A stretch of DNA of 64,000 bases from Polaromonas sp. (GTDB lineage: Bacteria > Pseudomonadota > Gammaproteobacteria > Burkholderiales > Burkholderiaceae_C): NCBI RefSeq assembly GCF_029945925.1, contig NZ_JAQSDN010000035.1, positions 174,835 through 238,834 on the forward strand, written 5' to 3'. The translations under genes and the position numbers were made by a program. This document shows, piece after piece, positions 54,560 to 63,168 of the stretch (position 1 is the first letter of the stretch; each line of letters starts with the position of its first letter). The notes beneath the pieces are model-generated. The model saw only the letters and a list, made by a program, of their open reading frames with translations. It was not told the DNA's origin and did not search any database.

Positions 54560-55390
54560 CTATGAAAACAGATCATTAAGTGTTCCTCCGCTAACCGCCG
54601 TACGCGCGTACGTTGCCGTACCGTGATGGCGAAGTTCGGTCGCCGCCCGGAGGAACTCGCCGAACACTGCACGTGCGAGCGACCCGCCCACGCTTATACG
54701 TCTAACGCCCAGGCCTGCCAGTTCGTTCACGCTAAGCGAGATGCCCGGAAATCCGATAAGCACGTTTAATGGCCGGTCGACTTCTCGCACGACGGTCGCA
54801 ATGTCTTCCTGGCTGGTCAGGCCCGGTGCGTACAAGACATCCGCACCGGCCTCCTGGTACGCCTGTAGCCGGCCGATGGTGTCGGCAAGATCAGGCCGCC
54901 CAATGAAGTAGTTCTCCGCTCTGGCCGTCAGAGTAAATGGAAACTGCAGCGAACGTGCCGCTTCCGCCGCAGCACGAATGCGCTCCGCCGCAAACTCGCG
55001 AGCATAGAGTGGATCGTCGGATCGCCCGGTGGTGTCCTCGATCGACCCACCCACCACACCCGCTTCGGCAGCAAGCCGGATTGTCTCTGCCACATATTTA
55101 GGTGCATCGCTGAATCCGTTCTCAAGATCAGCACTGACCGGCAGGCTGGTGGCCGCGGCGATCTCCGCGAGATGCGCCAAGAGCGGCTCGCGCGGCACCG
55201 AGTTGTCAGGCATCCCACGTGAGAACGAAAAACCCGCGCTAGTCGTCGCCAAGGCTTGGAAGCCAAGCAATTCCAGCACCCTCGCGGTTCCCACATCCCA
55301 CGGGTTCGGAATGACAAACCCGTCGGCCGCAGCATGGAGCGCGCGGAAGACCTTTGCCTTGTCAAGTTGAGACAGCAACGTGGATTCCAT
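54560..55390 (-). CDS. PEP-mutase/isocitrate-lyase-family enzyme
   Basis: 276 residues with the PEP phosphonomutase-like fold. FVIPNPWDVGTARVLELLGF is followed by ALATTSAGFSFSRGMPDN. The metal-binding acidic motif is SADLENGFSDAP, and GSIEDTTGRSDDPLYAREFA and ADVLYAPGLTSQEDIATVVR follow. Members cleave or form C-C or C-P bonds in oxaloacetate-, isocitrate- or carboxyphosphonate-like substrates. The exact substrate is unknown. It lies alone, 170 bases from the convergent MFS gene. Confidence 0.88.
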   Translation of the reverse strand: MESTLLSQLDKAKVFRALHAAADGFVIPNPWDVGTARVLELLGFQALATTSAGFSFSRGMPDNSVPREPLLAHLAEIAAATSLPVSADLENGFSDAPKYVAETIRLAAEAGVVGGSIEDTTGRSDDPLYAREFAAERIRAAAEAARSLQFPFTLTARAENYFIGRPDLADTIGRLQAYQEAGADVLYAPGLTSQEDIATVVREVDRPLNVLIGFPGISLSVNELAGLGVRRISVGGSLARAVFGEFLRAATELRHHGTATYARTAVSGGTLNDLFS

Positions 55391-55559
55391 TGATAAGCCC
55401 TTTCAAAAAATTGCCCAAGGCATCAGCCGCAGAAGGAGAGAATCATCACCCAGGAAGCGACGATCCCGGGCGCGAGCCATGCCTGCAAAACAACAACGCA
55501 GATCGGCACGGCTAGCAAAGCCGGAATCCAGACTCTCCAGCACGTGCCCGGAGGGGTTT

Positions 55560-56834
55560 TCATGCATAGGCCTTGGGTATCGATTGGCGCAGAATCTCAC
55601 GATCATCGATTGGGAGATGCAGTGCGGCGGCCAGCACGCCCAGGGCCATCGCGCCTAACCAAATAATGTCATAAGACTTGGTTGCTTCAAAAACGTATCC
55701 GCCCAACCACACTCCGAGAAATGCCCCCAACTGATGGCCGCAGAAGACGAATCCGAACAGCGTGGTTATGTAACGCACGCCAAAGACTTGCGCCATCAGT
55801 CCGTTCGTTAACGGCACAGTACCCAGCCAGACAAAGCCCATTACAGCGGAGAACATGTAGACACTCAGGGGATTGAGAGGCACGATAACGAACAGCGCCA
55901 TAGCGCATGTCCGCACCAGATAAATGCCCGCCAACAGGTACTTCCTGCTGTACCGTGCCCCCAACAAACCAAAGCAGTAAGTCCCAAAGATGTTGGTCAA
56001 GGCAATGATTGCCAGTGCAGTTATCGCATCGCCAGGCCGCATCCCCTTGTCCAAAAGATAGGCGGGCAAATGGGTGGCAACGAACGCCAACTGAAAGCCG
56101 CAGGCTAAAAATCCCAGATTCAGCAACCAGAAGCCGGGATGATTGAACGCCTCCCGAATTGCTGTCGACATCGGTATGTCGGCAGCTCTCATCGACCCGG
56201 TCTGCTCCTGATCCTTCAACGGCAGCGCGAGCGGCAACAGAAGTGCCATTGCCACCGCCAACACGACAATCGCTCCACTCCAACCCCATGCACCCATGAG
56301 GCCATATGCAGTTGGCACCATGGCGAACTGCCCGAGTCCGCCAATTGCCCCCGCCAATCCGAGCGCCCAACTCCGCCGTTCGGGTGCCACCAGTCGGCTG
56401 AGAGCACCATACACAGCGCCGAACGAGGTGCCGGACAAGGCAATGCCAATGCAAACGCCGGCGCTCCAGATGAAGGCGCTCGGCGTGGATGCCTGCGACA
56501 TGAGGAACAAACCCACGGCATAAAAGACTAATCCGCCCGCGATCACCTTGGCCGAGCCAAAACGGTCAGCGATCATGCCGGTAAACGGTTGAACGATGCC
56601 CCAAGTCAGGTTCTGGACGGCCATCGCTAACCCGAAAGTCTCACGAGACCAACCCCGATCCAGTGTGATGGGCAGAAGGAAAAGACCTTGCACGTGGCGC
56701 ACGCCCAGCGCCAATCCCATAACGATGCCGCCGGCCAACACTAGAGCCCATGCTTGTTGCCACCAGACATAGGGCACTACTTTAGACGCGATCAGCTTCG
56801 CGGAACGAAAATAAGCGGACGAGCTAATTGTCAT
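55560..56834 (-). CDS. MFS transporter
   Basis: 424 residues with 12 membrane helices. The N-terminal half contains GIVMGLALGVRHVQGLFLLP, then LGLAGAIGGLGQFAMVPTAY. The cytosolic loop has KDQEQTGSMRAADIPMSTAI, and the C-terminal half contains GLLGARYSRKYLLAGIYLVR. It resembles the OFA/oxalate-formate and aromatic-acid branches and probably imports an organic acid. It is divergent from the LysR gene at 56940 with 105 bases between starts. Confidence 0.9.
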   Translation of the reverse strand: MTISSSAYFRSAKLIASKVVPYVWWQQAWALVLAGGIVMGLALGVRHVQGLFLLPITLDRGWSRETFGLAMAVQNLTWGIVQPFTGMIADRFGSAKVIAGGLVFYAVGLFLMSQASTPSAFIWSAGVCIGIALSGTSFGAVYGALSRLVAPERRSWALGLAGAIGGLGQFAMVPTAYGLMGAWGWSGAIVVLAVAMALLLPLALPLKDQEQTGSMRAADIPMSTAIREAFNHPGFWLLNLGFLACGFQLAFVATHLPAYLLDKGMRPGDAITALAIIALTNIFGTYCFGLLGARYSRKYLLAGIYLVRTCAMALFVIVPLNPLSVYMFSAVMGFVWLGTVPLTNGLMAQVFGVRYITTLFGFVFCGHQLGAFLGVWLGGYVFEATKSYDIIWLGAMALGVLAAALHLPIDDREILRQSIPKAYA

Positions 56835-56939
56835 GATTCCCTGTTGGGCATTGCATCAGCCTCAGCTCTGATTGATGCCCCCATTGCAGCATTTAGTCGC
56901 TTGTGCTTCAATTGATCTTTTCTTCGTATCGCATGCACC

Positions 56940-57869
56940 ATGGGAATGCCACTTGAGCTTGTTCGCCTATCCTCTTTGGATTTGATCCGCGGTTTCGTTG
57001 CTGTCGGACGCCGCATGAGCATTACGCTTGCATCACAGGACCTGTGCCTCACGCAGTCGGCAGTCAGCAGGCAGATTAATACACTTGAAGAACAACTCGG
57101 CGTCAAACTGCTGATTCGCGGCTACCGTTCGATCACGTTCACAGCCGAGGGCGAACGACTATTCCGCAGCGCGGATGGCGTAGTCCAGCAATTGCAGGAA
57201 GTCCTGGGCGAGATCAGTACGAAGGGGGTACTGCGTCCCGTGATGCTGAGCGCGAGCATCGGCGTCACCGGACTTTGGCTCCTGCCGCGATTGAGCCGAT
57301 TTCAGAAACTTCATCCCGGCGTAGACCTTCGTGTTTCAGCGAACAACCGTGTCGCCGACCTTCGCCATGACGGCATCGACCTGGCCATCCGCTACACCAC
57401 GCCTTCGTCGGCACCTGACGGTGCAACCCGACTCTTCGGAGAATCCATTGTTCCCGTCGCCCATCCGTCTTTGGGTCTCAAGTCGCTGCGCTCAGCGCAA
57501 GCGCTGTCTAATCTGAACTTGCTGGAGTTCGACGATCCGCAGCATCCTTGGCTCCAGTGGAACGACTGGCTCGGCGCGAGGGGATGGACAGATGCAAAAC
57601 CTCAAGGCGTCCTGCATTTCAACCAATACGATCAAGTGATCCAGGCGGCCTTGGCCGGCCAGGGCATCGCGCTGGGAAGGCTTGAACTTATCGGGCCACT
57701 GCTCGACCAACATCGATTGGTCATAGTCGCGCCACCCAAGCACAAGACCAAGACGACACACGCGTATTGGCTCATTCAAGCGGACGCGCATCCACGCGAG
57801 GACGTGCGCCGCGTCGCGGCCTGGATTGAGTCCGAAGTGCGCGCCTCACGACCACCGGCGCAGGAATGA
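56940..57869 (+). CDS. GcvA-type LysR regulator
   Basis: 309 residues. The start is MGMPLELVRLSSLDLIRGFV. The HTH has CLTQSAVSRQINTLEEQLGV, with GYRSITFTAEGERLFRSADG following, as in GcvA-type LTTRs. The effector domain begins VMLSASIGVTGLWLLPRLSR and contains DLRHDGIDLAIRYTTP. It is divergent from the MFS transporter gene and most likely controls it, with the neighbouring isomerase and oxygenase genes as possible targets. Confidence 0.9.
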   Translation: MGMPLELVRLSSLDLIRGFVAVGRRMSITLASQDLCLTQSAVSRQINTLEEQLGVKLLIRGYRSITFTAEGERLFRSADGVVQQLQEVLGEISTKGVLRPVMLSASIGVTGLWLLPRLSRFQKLHPGVDLRVSANNRVADLRHDGIDLAIRYTTPSSAPDGATRLFGESIVPVAHPSLGLKSLRSAQALSNLNLLEFDDPQHPWLQWNDWLGARGWTDAKPQGVLHFNQYDQVIQAALAGQGIALGRLELIGPLLDQHRLVIVAPPKHKTKTTHAYWLIQADAHPREDVRRVAAWIESEVRASRPPAQE

Positions 57870-57979
57870 TCTCTGCACCTGCGTGGAAAACAGCAGGATC
57901 ACGGCGATACCGCAGAGGATGGCGGTAGATCAGGCTATTCGGACGCCACTACCAGCGCGCTGCCCCGCGGCGGTCGGCT

Positions 57980-58606
57980 TCATAACCGCTTGCTCAGGCA
58001 CAGGGCCAGCGCATCGTCCAGGCGATCATTGCCCCAGAACATCTCGTCGCCCACGAAGAACATAGGCGCACCAAAAATTCCTTTGGCCCCAGCGATCTCC
58101 GTCTGCTCGCGAAGCTTCAGTTTGATGACATCAGACCGTGCCTCTTCGAGGATCTGTTGGGCGGGAAGACCGAGCTGGTCCAGAACCTTTGCCACCACTT
58201 CCGGTGCATCTATGTCGCGATTCTCGGCAAAGTTGAGTGACATGATGCGTCGACAGTAGGCGCCCATCCAGTCCTGTTCGGCAGCAAGAATTGCCACCCG
58301 CAGGGGGAGCAGTGCGGTTCGGGGAAATGTGGTTGGCTGGGTCCAGGGAAGGCCGGCCTTCTGACACTGACGGACCATGTCTTTCCACACGTACTCGCCT
58401 TTGGCCTTTTGCAGTACGAAGGGAGAGGTTTCCCAGCCGAACGACCGAAATATGGGCCCCAGCAAGAACGGCCTCCACCGGACAGGTATGTTGAACGAGG
58501 CGGCAGCTTCTTCGATGCGCATCACGCTCAGATAGCTGTAGTTGCTGCCGAATTCAAACCAGAAATCGATAGCAGATGGAACCGCGGTTGTTGTGGAGTT
58601 GCTCAT
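57980..58606 (-). CDS. HCCA-isomerase/kappa-GST-like DsbA-fold protein
   Basis: 208 residues from the ATG at 58606 (MSNSTTTAVPSAIDFWFEFG). The key Ser is in FEFGSNYSYLSVMRIEEAAA. The closing signature is GIFGAPMFFVGDEMFWGNDR followed by LDDALALCL. It is the third family member in this window and closest in its C-terminus to the protein at 35495. It overlaps or abuts the CmcJ-type gene upstream (15 bases between stop and start), so they form one transcript on the minus strand. Confidence 0.88.
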   Translation of the reverse strand: MSNSTTTAVPSAIDFWFEFGSNYSYLSVMRIEEAAASFNIPVRWRPFLLGPIFRSFGWETSPFVLQKAKGEYVWKDMVRQCQKAGLPWTQPTTFPRTALLPLRVAILAAEQDWMGAYCRRIMSLNFAENRDIDAPEVVAKVLDQLGLPAQQILEEARSDVIKLKLREQTEIAGAKGIFGAPMFFVGDEMFWGNDRLDDALALCLSKRL

Positions 58607-58620
58607 TGCTTTCAGTCCGT

Positions 58621-59505
58621 TCACTCGTAGACGACCAGACACCGCAGCTCGATGCTCTCCCGTAGCGGGGCATCTGGGGGTGCGTCGGGATGGTCGAAAG
58701 CTGCGTGTGGGACGAACCGGGCGACACCGCTAATTTGCGAGTCGTACTGCTTGAACACCAGCGCCTCGTGGCGATCCATCTCCGAATAGTAGGACCAGCG
58801 GTGCAGCGGTGAATACACGGCCTGGTAAATTTCTCCGGTGCGGCGCGGATAACGCACTTCGCTTCTCACTAGGTCGGAGATCACCAGCGTGCGGGCATCG
58901 CAGACGGCAAGCGGTGTGTCAAGCACCGGCCCTTTGATCGACCTCCAGACATTGACGATGGCGTAACGTTTCACTTGTGACGCGGCTTTGGAATCGGTCA
59001 GCACCAGGTCAAGCCGCTTGCGGCCCGAAGCCTCGGTGTAGTCGTTATGAATACGGCCATTGGCCGCCGCTCGTCCATCGGCTCCGCGACGACCGAAAGA
59101 GAGTGCTGCACGGTCCGGTTCACGCCTTCGAACTAAGTGATCAAAGACGTATGCGTGCTGCGCACCGGTCACGGCCAGTGCGAGTTCGGAGGCTTCGCGG
59201 TAGTAGATCGTGCGGACCGCATCCTCGTCGAGAAAGTCTTTTACGGTGGTAGGTGCGTCCCACAATTCAAACCCTTCGTGATTAATAGACGAACTGTGCG
59301 CAGCGCTGCGCGCGTCAACGATAGGTATCTGCTGAAGCTCATACTCGGAATTCTCCCAAGGTATGCCCGGGGGCGGTTCGTAGGCATAGCTGCACGGAGT
59401 CTCCGACGTGGATTTCAGGTAGCTCAAAGCCGCAACAACCCTGGAGGGGCTATGAGGCATTACTGAACTCGGATACACGGGTTTCGTGGTGGCAGTGTTC
59501 ATCAT
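58621..59505 (-). CDS. CmcJ/NvfI-family putative Fe/2-oxoglutarate oxygenase
   Basis: 294 residues of the CmcJ/NvfI/GA4-desaturase-like family. The start is MMNTATTKPVYPSSVMPHSP. The iron-binding H-x-D is in RIHNDYTEASGRKRL, followed by AIVNVWRSIKGPVLDTPLAV. The distal region is RFVPHAAFDHPDAPPDAPLR followed by ESIELRCLVVYE. CmcJ acts with CmcI in cephamycin methoxylation and NvfI is an endoperoxidase, so oxidation of an unknown metabolite is the best guess. It is upstream of an isomerase, which suggests a two-step conversion. Confidence 0.85.
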   Translation of the reverse strand: MMNTATTKPVYPSSVMPHSPSRVVAALSYLKSTSETPCSYAYEPPPGIPWENSEYELQQIPIVDARSAAHSSSINHEGFELWDAPTTVKDFLDEDAVRTIYYREASELALAVTGAQHAYVFDHLVRRREPDRAALSFGRRGADGRAAANGRIHNDYTEASGRKRLDLVLTDSKAASQVKRYAIVNVWRSIKGPVLDTPLAVCDARTLVISDLVRSEVRYPRRTGEIYQAVYSPLHRWSYYSEMDRHEALVFKQYDSQISGVARFVPHAAFDHPDAPPDAPLRESIELRCLVVYE

Positions 59506-60153
59506 TGCTCCATTAGGACGAGCTGCCGGACAAACTCAAAGCGGAATTTCGCCTCTCCAGTCCAACTTCTCTTCTACAGATTTAATCCTTAGCATCCTAA
59601 GCTCTCAACCGATTTATCGGTCGCACCACATGCATCTGAAGAATGCGATAGGTGCTCAAAATTCTCGTGCCAATGCACAGGGCACTGTCGAAACGATGCG
59701 CGACTGTTTCAACTTATGCGAGACGGATGCCATTTATTTCGCCAGTCCCCGACCGGAGCAGCATCGCGGCCCGACGTCTCGGTCTTCTGGCCTTGCTCTC
59801 CACCCCACTGCTGGTGGCTGGATGCAACACCGCAGAGCTCTTGCAGAACCTACGACCCGAGTCCTACTACGCCCGGCGCTCTTCGACCAGGAACTCAGTG
59901 ATCTCGGCGAGGAAGGTCTTTGCGTGTGCCATCATGGTCCTGCCCGCGGGGACGCGCAAGCCGCTTCCAGCGTGAGCGGCAAAAAACAGTAGTGCATCAG
60001 AGACACCTGCAGCCCTGGCGCGGACACCAGGGAATTTCGCGTCGCAGAGAACCTCGCTTGACCCTAACACCGTGTCAACGCTGAGACTTGCATCTGTTCC
60101 GGTTAGCGGCCTCGCTGAGACCCATCGGAACCCGGCCGACGGCCGGTTCACTT
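59506..60153. other. gene-poor stretch with decayed coding fragments
   Basis: About 650 bases. A + strand frame near 59770-59860 reads RRLGLLALLSTPLLVAGCNT, similar to a lipoprotein signal. A minus frame at 59870-60010 reads SGLRVPAGRTMMAHAKTFLA followed by EITEFLVEERRA. Neither can be joined to a full gene, and they look like relics. Confidence 0.35.
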
Positions 60154-60450
60154 ATGAAAGTCAAAGCCATGAAAAAGATCATCATCTCCACCCTGCTGCT
60201 GAGCGCCTTTTCCGCCTTCGCCAACGAAGCCGGCGACGACCTGCAAAACCGCGCCGCCTTCCAAGGCGAACTCACGCGCGCAGAAGTCCGCGCGGACTAT
60301 CTTCGCACCAAGATGGGCGGCAACCTGTTCGATACGAGCGAAGCCGCTTCGCAGAAGTCGCCAACGGTGACCCAGTCTGTTCTTCGCGGCAGCCTGAAGG
60401 CAGAAGCCGTTCAAGCCGCGCGCTACCGCATCATCAACGAGCTGATGTAA
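60154..60450 (+). CDS. DUF4148 secreted protein
   Basis: 98 residues, or 93 from the second Met at 60169 (MKKIIISTLLLSAFSAFANE). It has a Sec signal peptide with cleavage at about AFA. The DUF4148 core has LTRAEVRADYLRTKMGGNLF and ends AEAVQAARYRIINELM. These small exported proteins are widespread in Burkholderiales and have no known function. A terminator-like hairpin follows at 60467-60489. Confidence 0.85.
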   Translation: MKVKAMKKIIISTLLLSAFSAFANEAGDDLQNRAAFQGELTRAEVRADYLRTKMGGNLFDTSEAASQKSPTVTQSVLRGSLKAEAVQAARYRIINELM

Positions 60451-60466
60451 TGCCGTGCTTCTCAGT

Positions 60467-60489
60467 GCCGGGCAACCTGGTTGCCCGGC
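60467..60489 (+). terminator. hairpin after the DUF4148 gene
   Basis: A perfect 10-base stem, GCCGGGCAAC/GTTGCCCGGC, with a 3-base loop, 17 bases after the stop codon. No T-tract follows, so termination strength is uncertain. The next 300 bases to 60785 contain no recognisable gene. Confidence 0.55.
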
Positions 60490-60785
60490 CTGGGATGCGT
60501 GAGATTCGTCGGAAGAGCTCATAGAGGGCCGGCGCGAAACGGCTGTTTCAAGTCCGCGGGTTCCGAGCCCGAAACGCTTCCTGTGGTTGGACCACTTCAA
60601 CCGCCGCGCGCCCCACGAGGGATCGATAGATTCTCGGCGCCGTCGCGCCTTCGGTGTTCAACAGCAGCACCCGCGCCTCCCATCCAGCCCAAGTGCGCCC
60701 ACTGGTCCAGCGTTGCGCAGTACCATCAATGCCGCTAGCCCTGCGGCTCCCGATTCTCCAGCTACGGTCGGCACGTCGCCGCCTG

Positions 60786-61469
60786 ATGGAGATTCATATG
60801 CGCGACTTCAAACTTTCCGACTTGGCGCTTGCTACCCACCGGCTGGCCGTGCTGACGGGTGCCTCCCCGAAAGGATCCGAGGATCCTGCTTCGGACACGG
60901 TTCTGCCCAATTTCATATCCATCCGGGTGCAAGATGCCCAGGCGTGGCTGGCCCAGCGTCCAGACCTGATGACGCAAGAAGCAGAGTTACGTGCGCGGGC
61001 GCTCGAGGTGAAAGCCGTGCGCGCGGAGTTCTACCATCGCCTGTCCATCACTGGAGTGCTCGGCTTCCTGGCAGGTTCAGTAACCGGTTTGCGCGCCGTT
61101 TCGAGCGTGTCTTGGTTGAGCGCTCTGTCGCTCATGGCTCCCCTTCTCGACCGGCCTCGTATCGAAGCACGGCAGGGCGTGGCCAGGGTCAATCAGAAGC
61201 TGGCTCTGACCGCGCCCCGGCAGCAGATCCTACTTGCGACCGAGGAGGTGGAAAACGCCCTCACGCGCTATGTCGCTGGCCAGCAGCGCTTTGCGGTGAC
61301 CCGACTCCCAGCCGGCGTTTCGCAGACCCGGGTGATCCCCCGCCGGCCGGTAGCGGCTACTGTTTCAGGGCTTGGTCGGCCCGCGAGCGCTCTCAACCGG
61401 CGGCTGTATCTGCTCGGCTGTTCAACGTCAACTGCCGATGCGAGATCGGCCCTGAATGTACAGGAGTGA
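60786..61469 (+). pseudogene. outer-membrane efflux factor remnant (NodT-like)
   Basis: Up to 227 codons that read LALATHRLAVLTGASPKG, a diverged linker, then LAQRPDLMTQEAELRARALE, VKAVRAEFYHRLSITGVLGF, and LATEEVENALTRYVAGQQRF. These are features of the middle of the second OEP repeat (RPDxxxAExxLRA...PRLSLTG). The N-terminal repeat and the C-terminal end are missing or scrambled, so it is a non-functional fragment. The sequence is not a simple copy of the gene at 51297. It may be the relic of a second, copper- or metal-type efflux operon. Confidence 0.6.
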
Positions 61470-61648
61470 GCTGACCATGAAGACCACGGCCTGGAAGACG
61501 CAGGGACGCCAGCGGCTTAGAGTCTAGTTTGTAGACATGATGCAGACAGTCGGCGAACACGGCTGCAGCGGTGACTTGAAGCTGCCAGAGGGCCACGCGG
61601 GCGAGGAATCATTTCTTCTTGGCGGGCAGCGGGAAATTGGAGTTCGGA

Positions 61649-62224
61649 TCAGACCAGCGCGCTCGGCGCGAGGGTGCGACTCCACGCCACCAGGCCTGCA
61701 TGCGCCGGAGAATTCTCAGCTTTCGGCGATTCGTGGTGGCACTTTTCCCGCCGCGACCCGGCACGAACATGCTTCAAGGTCTTGATCGGGCCGGGCGCCG
61801 TTGGGGCTTCCGCGTCGGAAACGCCTTCGGCGGCTGACAGCCGCTCCAAAATGGCACAGCGGGATTGGTGATCGCCTGCGCATTTGTGGATCAGCTCGGA
61901 CAGCGTTGCTTTCATCTGGTCAAGTTCACGCTGCCTCTGTTCGAGTTCGGCGAGCTGCTGTAGTGCAAGCTCTTTGACCTCGCGGCTCTCGCGTCCCCCA
62001 TCCCGCCAAAAAGCCAGCAACGCCTCGATTTGCTTGATCGAGAAGCCCAGCACACGCGACTGCCGGATGAAGCGAAGCATCCCGACCTCGCGCACCCCGT
62101 ACAACCGATACCCGCTGGCGGTGCGCTCCGCTTCTGGAATAAGGCCCAAGGATTCATAGTGCCTGATCATCTTCGGCGTAACCCCGGCGGCAGCCGCTGC
62201 TTCACCAATATTCATGTGGTTCAT
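61649..62224 (-). CDS. MerR-family regulator, CueR-like
   Basis: 191 residues from the ATG at 62224 (MNHMNIGEAAAAAGVTPKMI). The HTH is followed by RHYESLGLIPEAERTASGYR and REVGMLRFIRQSRVLGFSIK. The metal-binding loop has two Cys, CAGDHQSRCAILERLS, the spacing of CueR's copper site. The C-terminal about 60 residues (RREKCHHESPKAENSPAHAG) are longer than in CueR and rich in His and Pro. A near-perfect operator precedes it at 62269-62289. A copA gene starts 900 bases further on the other strand. Confidence 0.9.
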   Translation of the reverse strand: MNHMNIGEAAAAAGVTPKMIRHYESLGLIPEAERTASGYRLYGVREVGMLRFIRQSRVLGFSIKQIEALLAFWRDGGRESREVKELALQQLAELEQRQRELDQMKATLSELIHKCAGDHQSRCAILERLSAAEGVSDAEAPTAPGPIKTLKHVRAGSRREKCHHESPKAENSPAHAGLVAWSRTLAPSALV

Positions 62225-62268
62225 GGGATCTCCGTGGCGGTTGAGGAAGTTGCTGAAACCAATTATCA

Positions 62269-62289
62269 ACCTTGCCACCATGGCAAAGT
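62269..62289 (+). promoter_or_regulatory. CueR/MerR-type operator
   Basis: ACCTTGCCACCATGGCAAAGT is a 21-base dyad in which seven of eight arm bases pair around a five-base centre. It matches the ACCTTGCC...GGCAAGGT consensus of CueR-controlled promoters, in which the dyad fills an over-long spacer. On the + strand only a 19-codon frame follows (ATG near 62307), and the copA start is at 63169. Confidence 0.7.
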
Positions 62290-62879
62290 CAAGCCCTCTT
62301 TCAGGAAAATGTTAAAAAAAGCCGCCAGCGGGTCCTTCGTCGGCGTCTATCAGGCGTTGACGGCTTGACGAGTTCCTCGGCGCTTTCCCTGCATTCGCTC
62401 GCTGTAGCGGTCGACCAGATGAAAATGCGCAGCGGGTGCTCAGGAAGGATCGTCGGTATCAGAGATGGCCGGAACCTTGTGCTCGTCAGTGACGCCCGGG
62501 AGGTCGTTGTTTGATGACACGCTTGCGCTGCGGATCCTCGTTGTACTCTGGTCTTACCGTCAATTTGCTTGATTCATTGATTAGGTAGGTGTTGAGGCCT
62601 CAGCTCGTGTCGCCTTCCGCACACGATAGTTGAGCACGCTGGCCAGCCGCTCAAAAGGGGAGCACGGCGACGGCTAGCCGATCCTGGAAAGATAGTCGGA
62701 TTCTTCAGCAGTGACCGGTTGCACCGCGGTCCTCAGCAAACCCGGTGGGCGAAATGACGTACTCCCGCAGACGAGTGATATGTCGCCTCGTTGGCGGTCA
62801 GCAGCCCGAAGTCCGCCAACGCGGACGTGCTTCACCGTCGCCGCAGCGTTCGCGCCCGCGCCCGCACCGGCGTGCGGTA
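62290..62879. other. gene-free stretch after the CueR operator
   Basis: About 590 bases. A 19-codon frame from about 62307 reads MLKKAASGSFVGVYQALTA; it is too short to assign. No other gene or conserved protein fragment was readable. The original CueR-controlled gene may have been deleted here. Confidence 0.35.
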
Positions 62880-63090
62880 TTCAACAGGTGAAGGCATCTA
62901 CCTGGATGTGCTCGAAGCCGAGCGGTCCGCCTTTGCAAGTCTGCGTGCGCTAGTAGTCGCTCGCACCTAACAGCGGCTTGCCGTTGTCAGCATCTTCAAG
63001 GCGCTGGGCAGGGGCTGGGAAATCTGCGTGCAGGCGGATCAGAACTGCGGCGGAGCCGACGGCATGTCGAACTTGCGCGTCGTGAAATAA
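62880..63090 (+). pseudogene. duplicated C-terminus of the RND outer-membrane factor
   Basis: The frame STGEGIYLDVLEAERSAFAS, then LRALVVART, stop, QRLAVVSIFKALG closely follows the end of the gene at 51297 (SAGEGIYLDVLEAERSDFAS...RTQQRLAVVSLYKALG). The CAA codon of that gene became TAA at 62968-62970. It also ends with a similar ...GGADGMSNLRVVK and stop. Roughly 85 percent of bases match by eye over 200 bases. This shows an old duplication of the RND region. Confidence 0.85.
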
Positions 63091-63168
63091 ATTTGCCACA
63101 GGACTTGACATTCCCATCGTGGGAAGCTTGAAACTTCTCTTCACCAGAAACATTTAAGGGGTAATTCA

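Noticed and set aside
59486..59992. A 168-codon plus-strand frame
   Set aside because: Overlaps the CmcJ-type start, has no domain and mixed composition, and competing frames show relic pieces.
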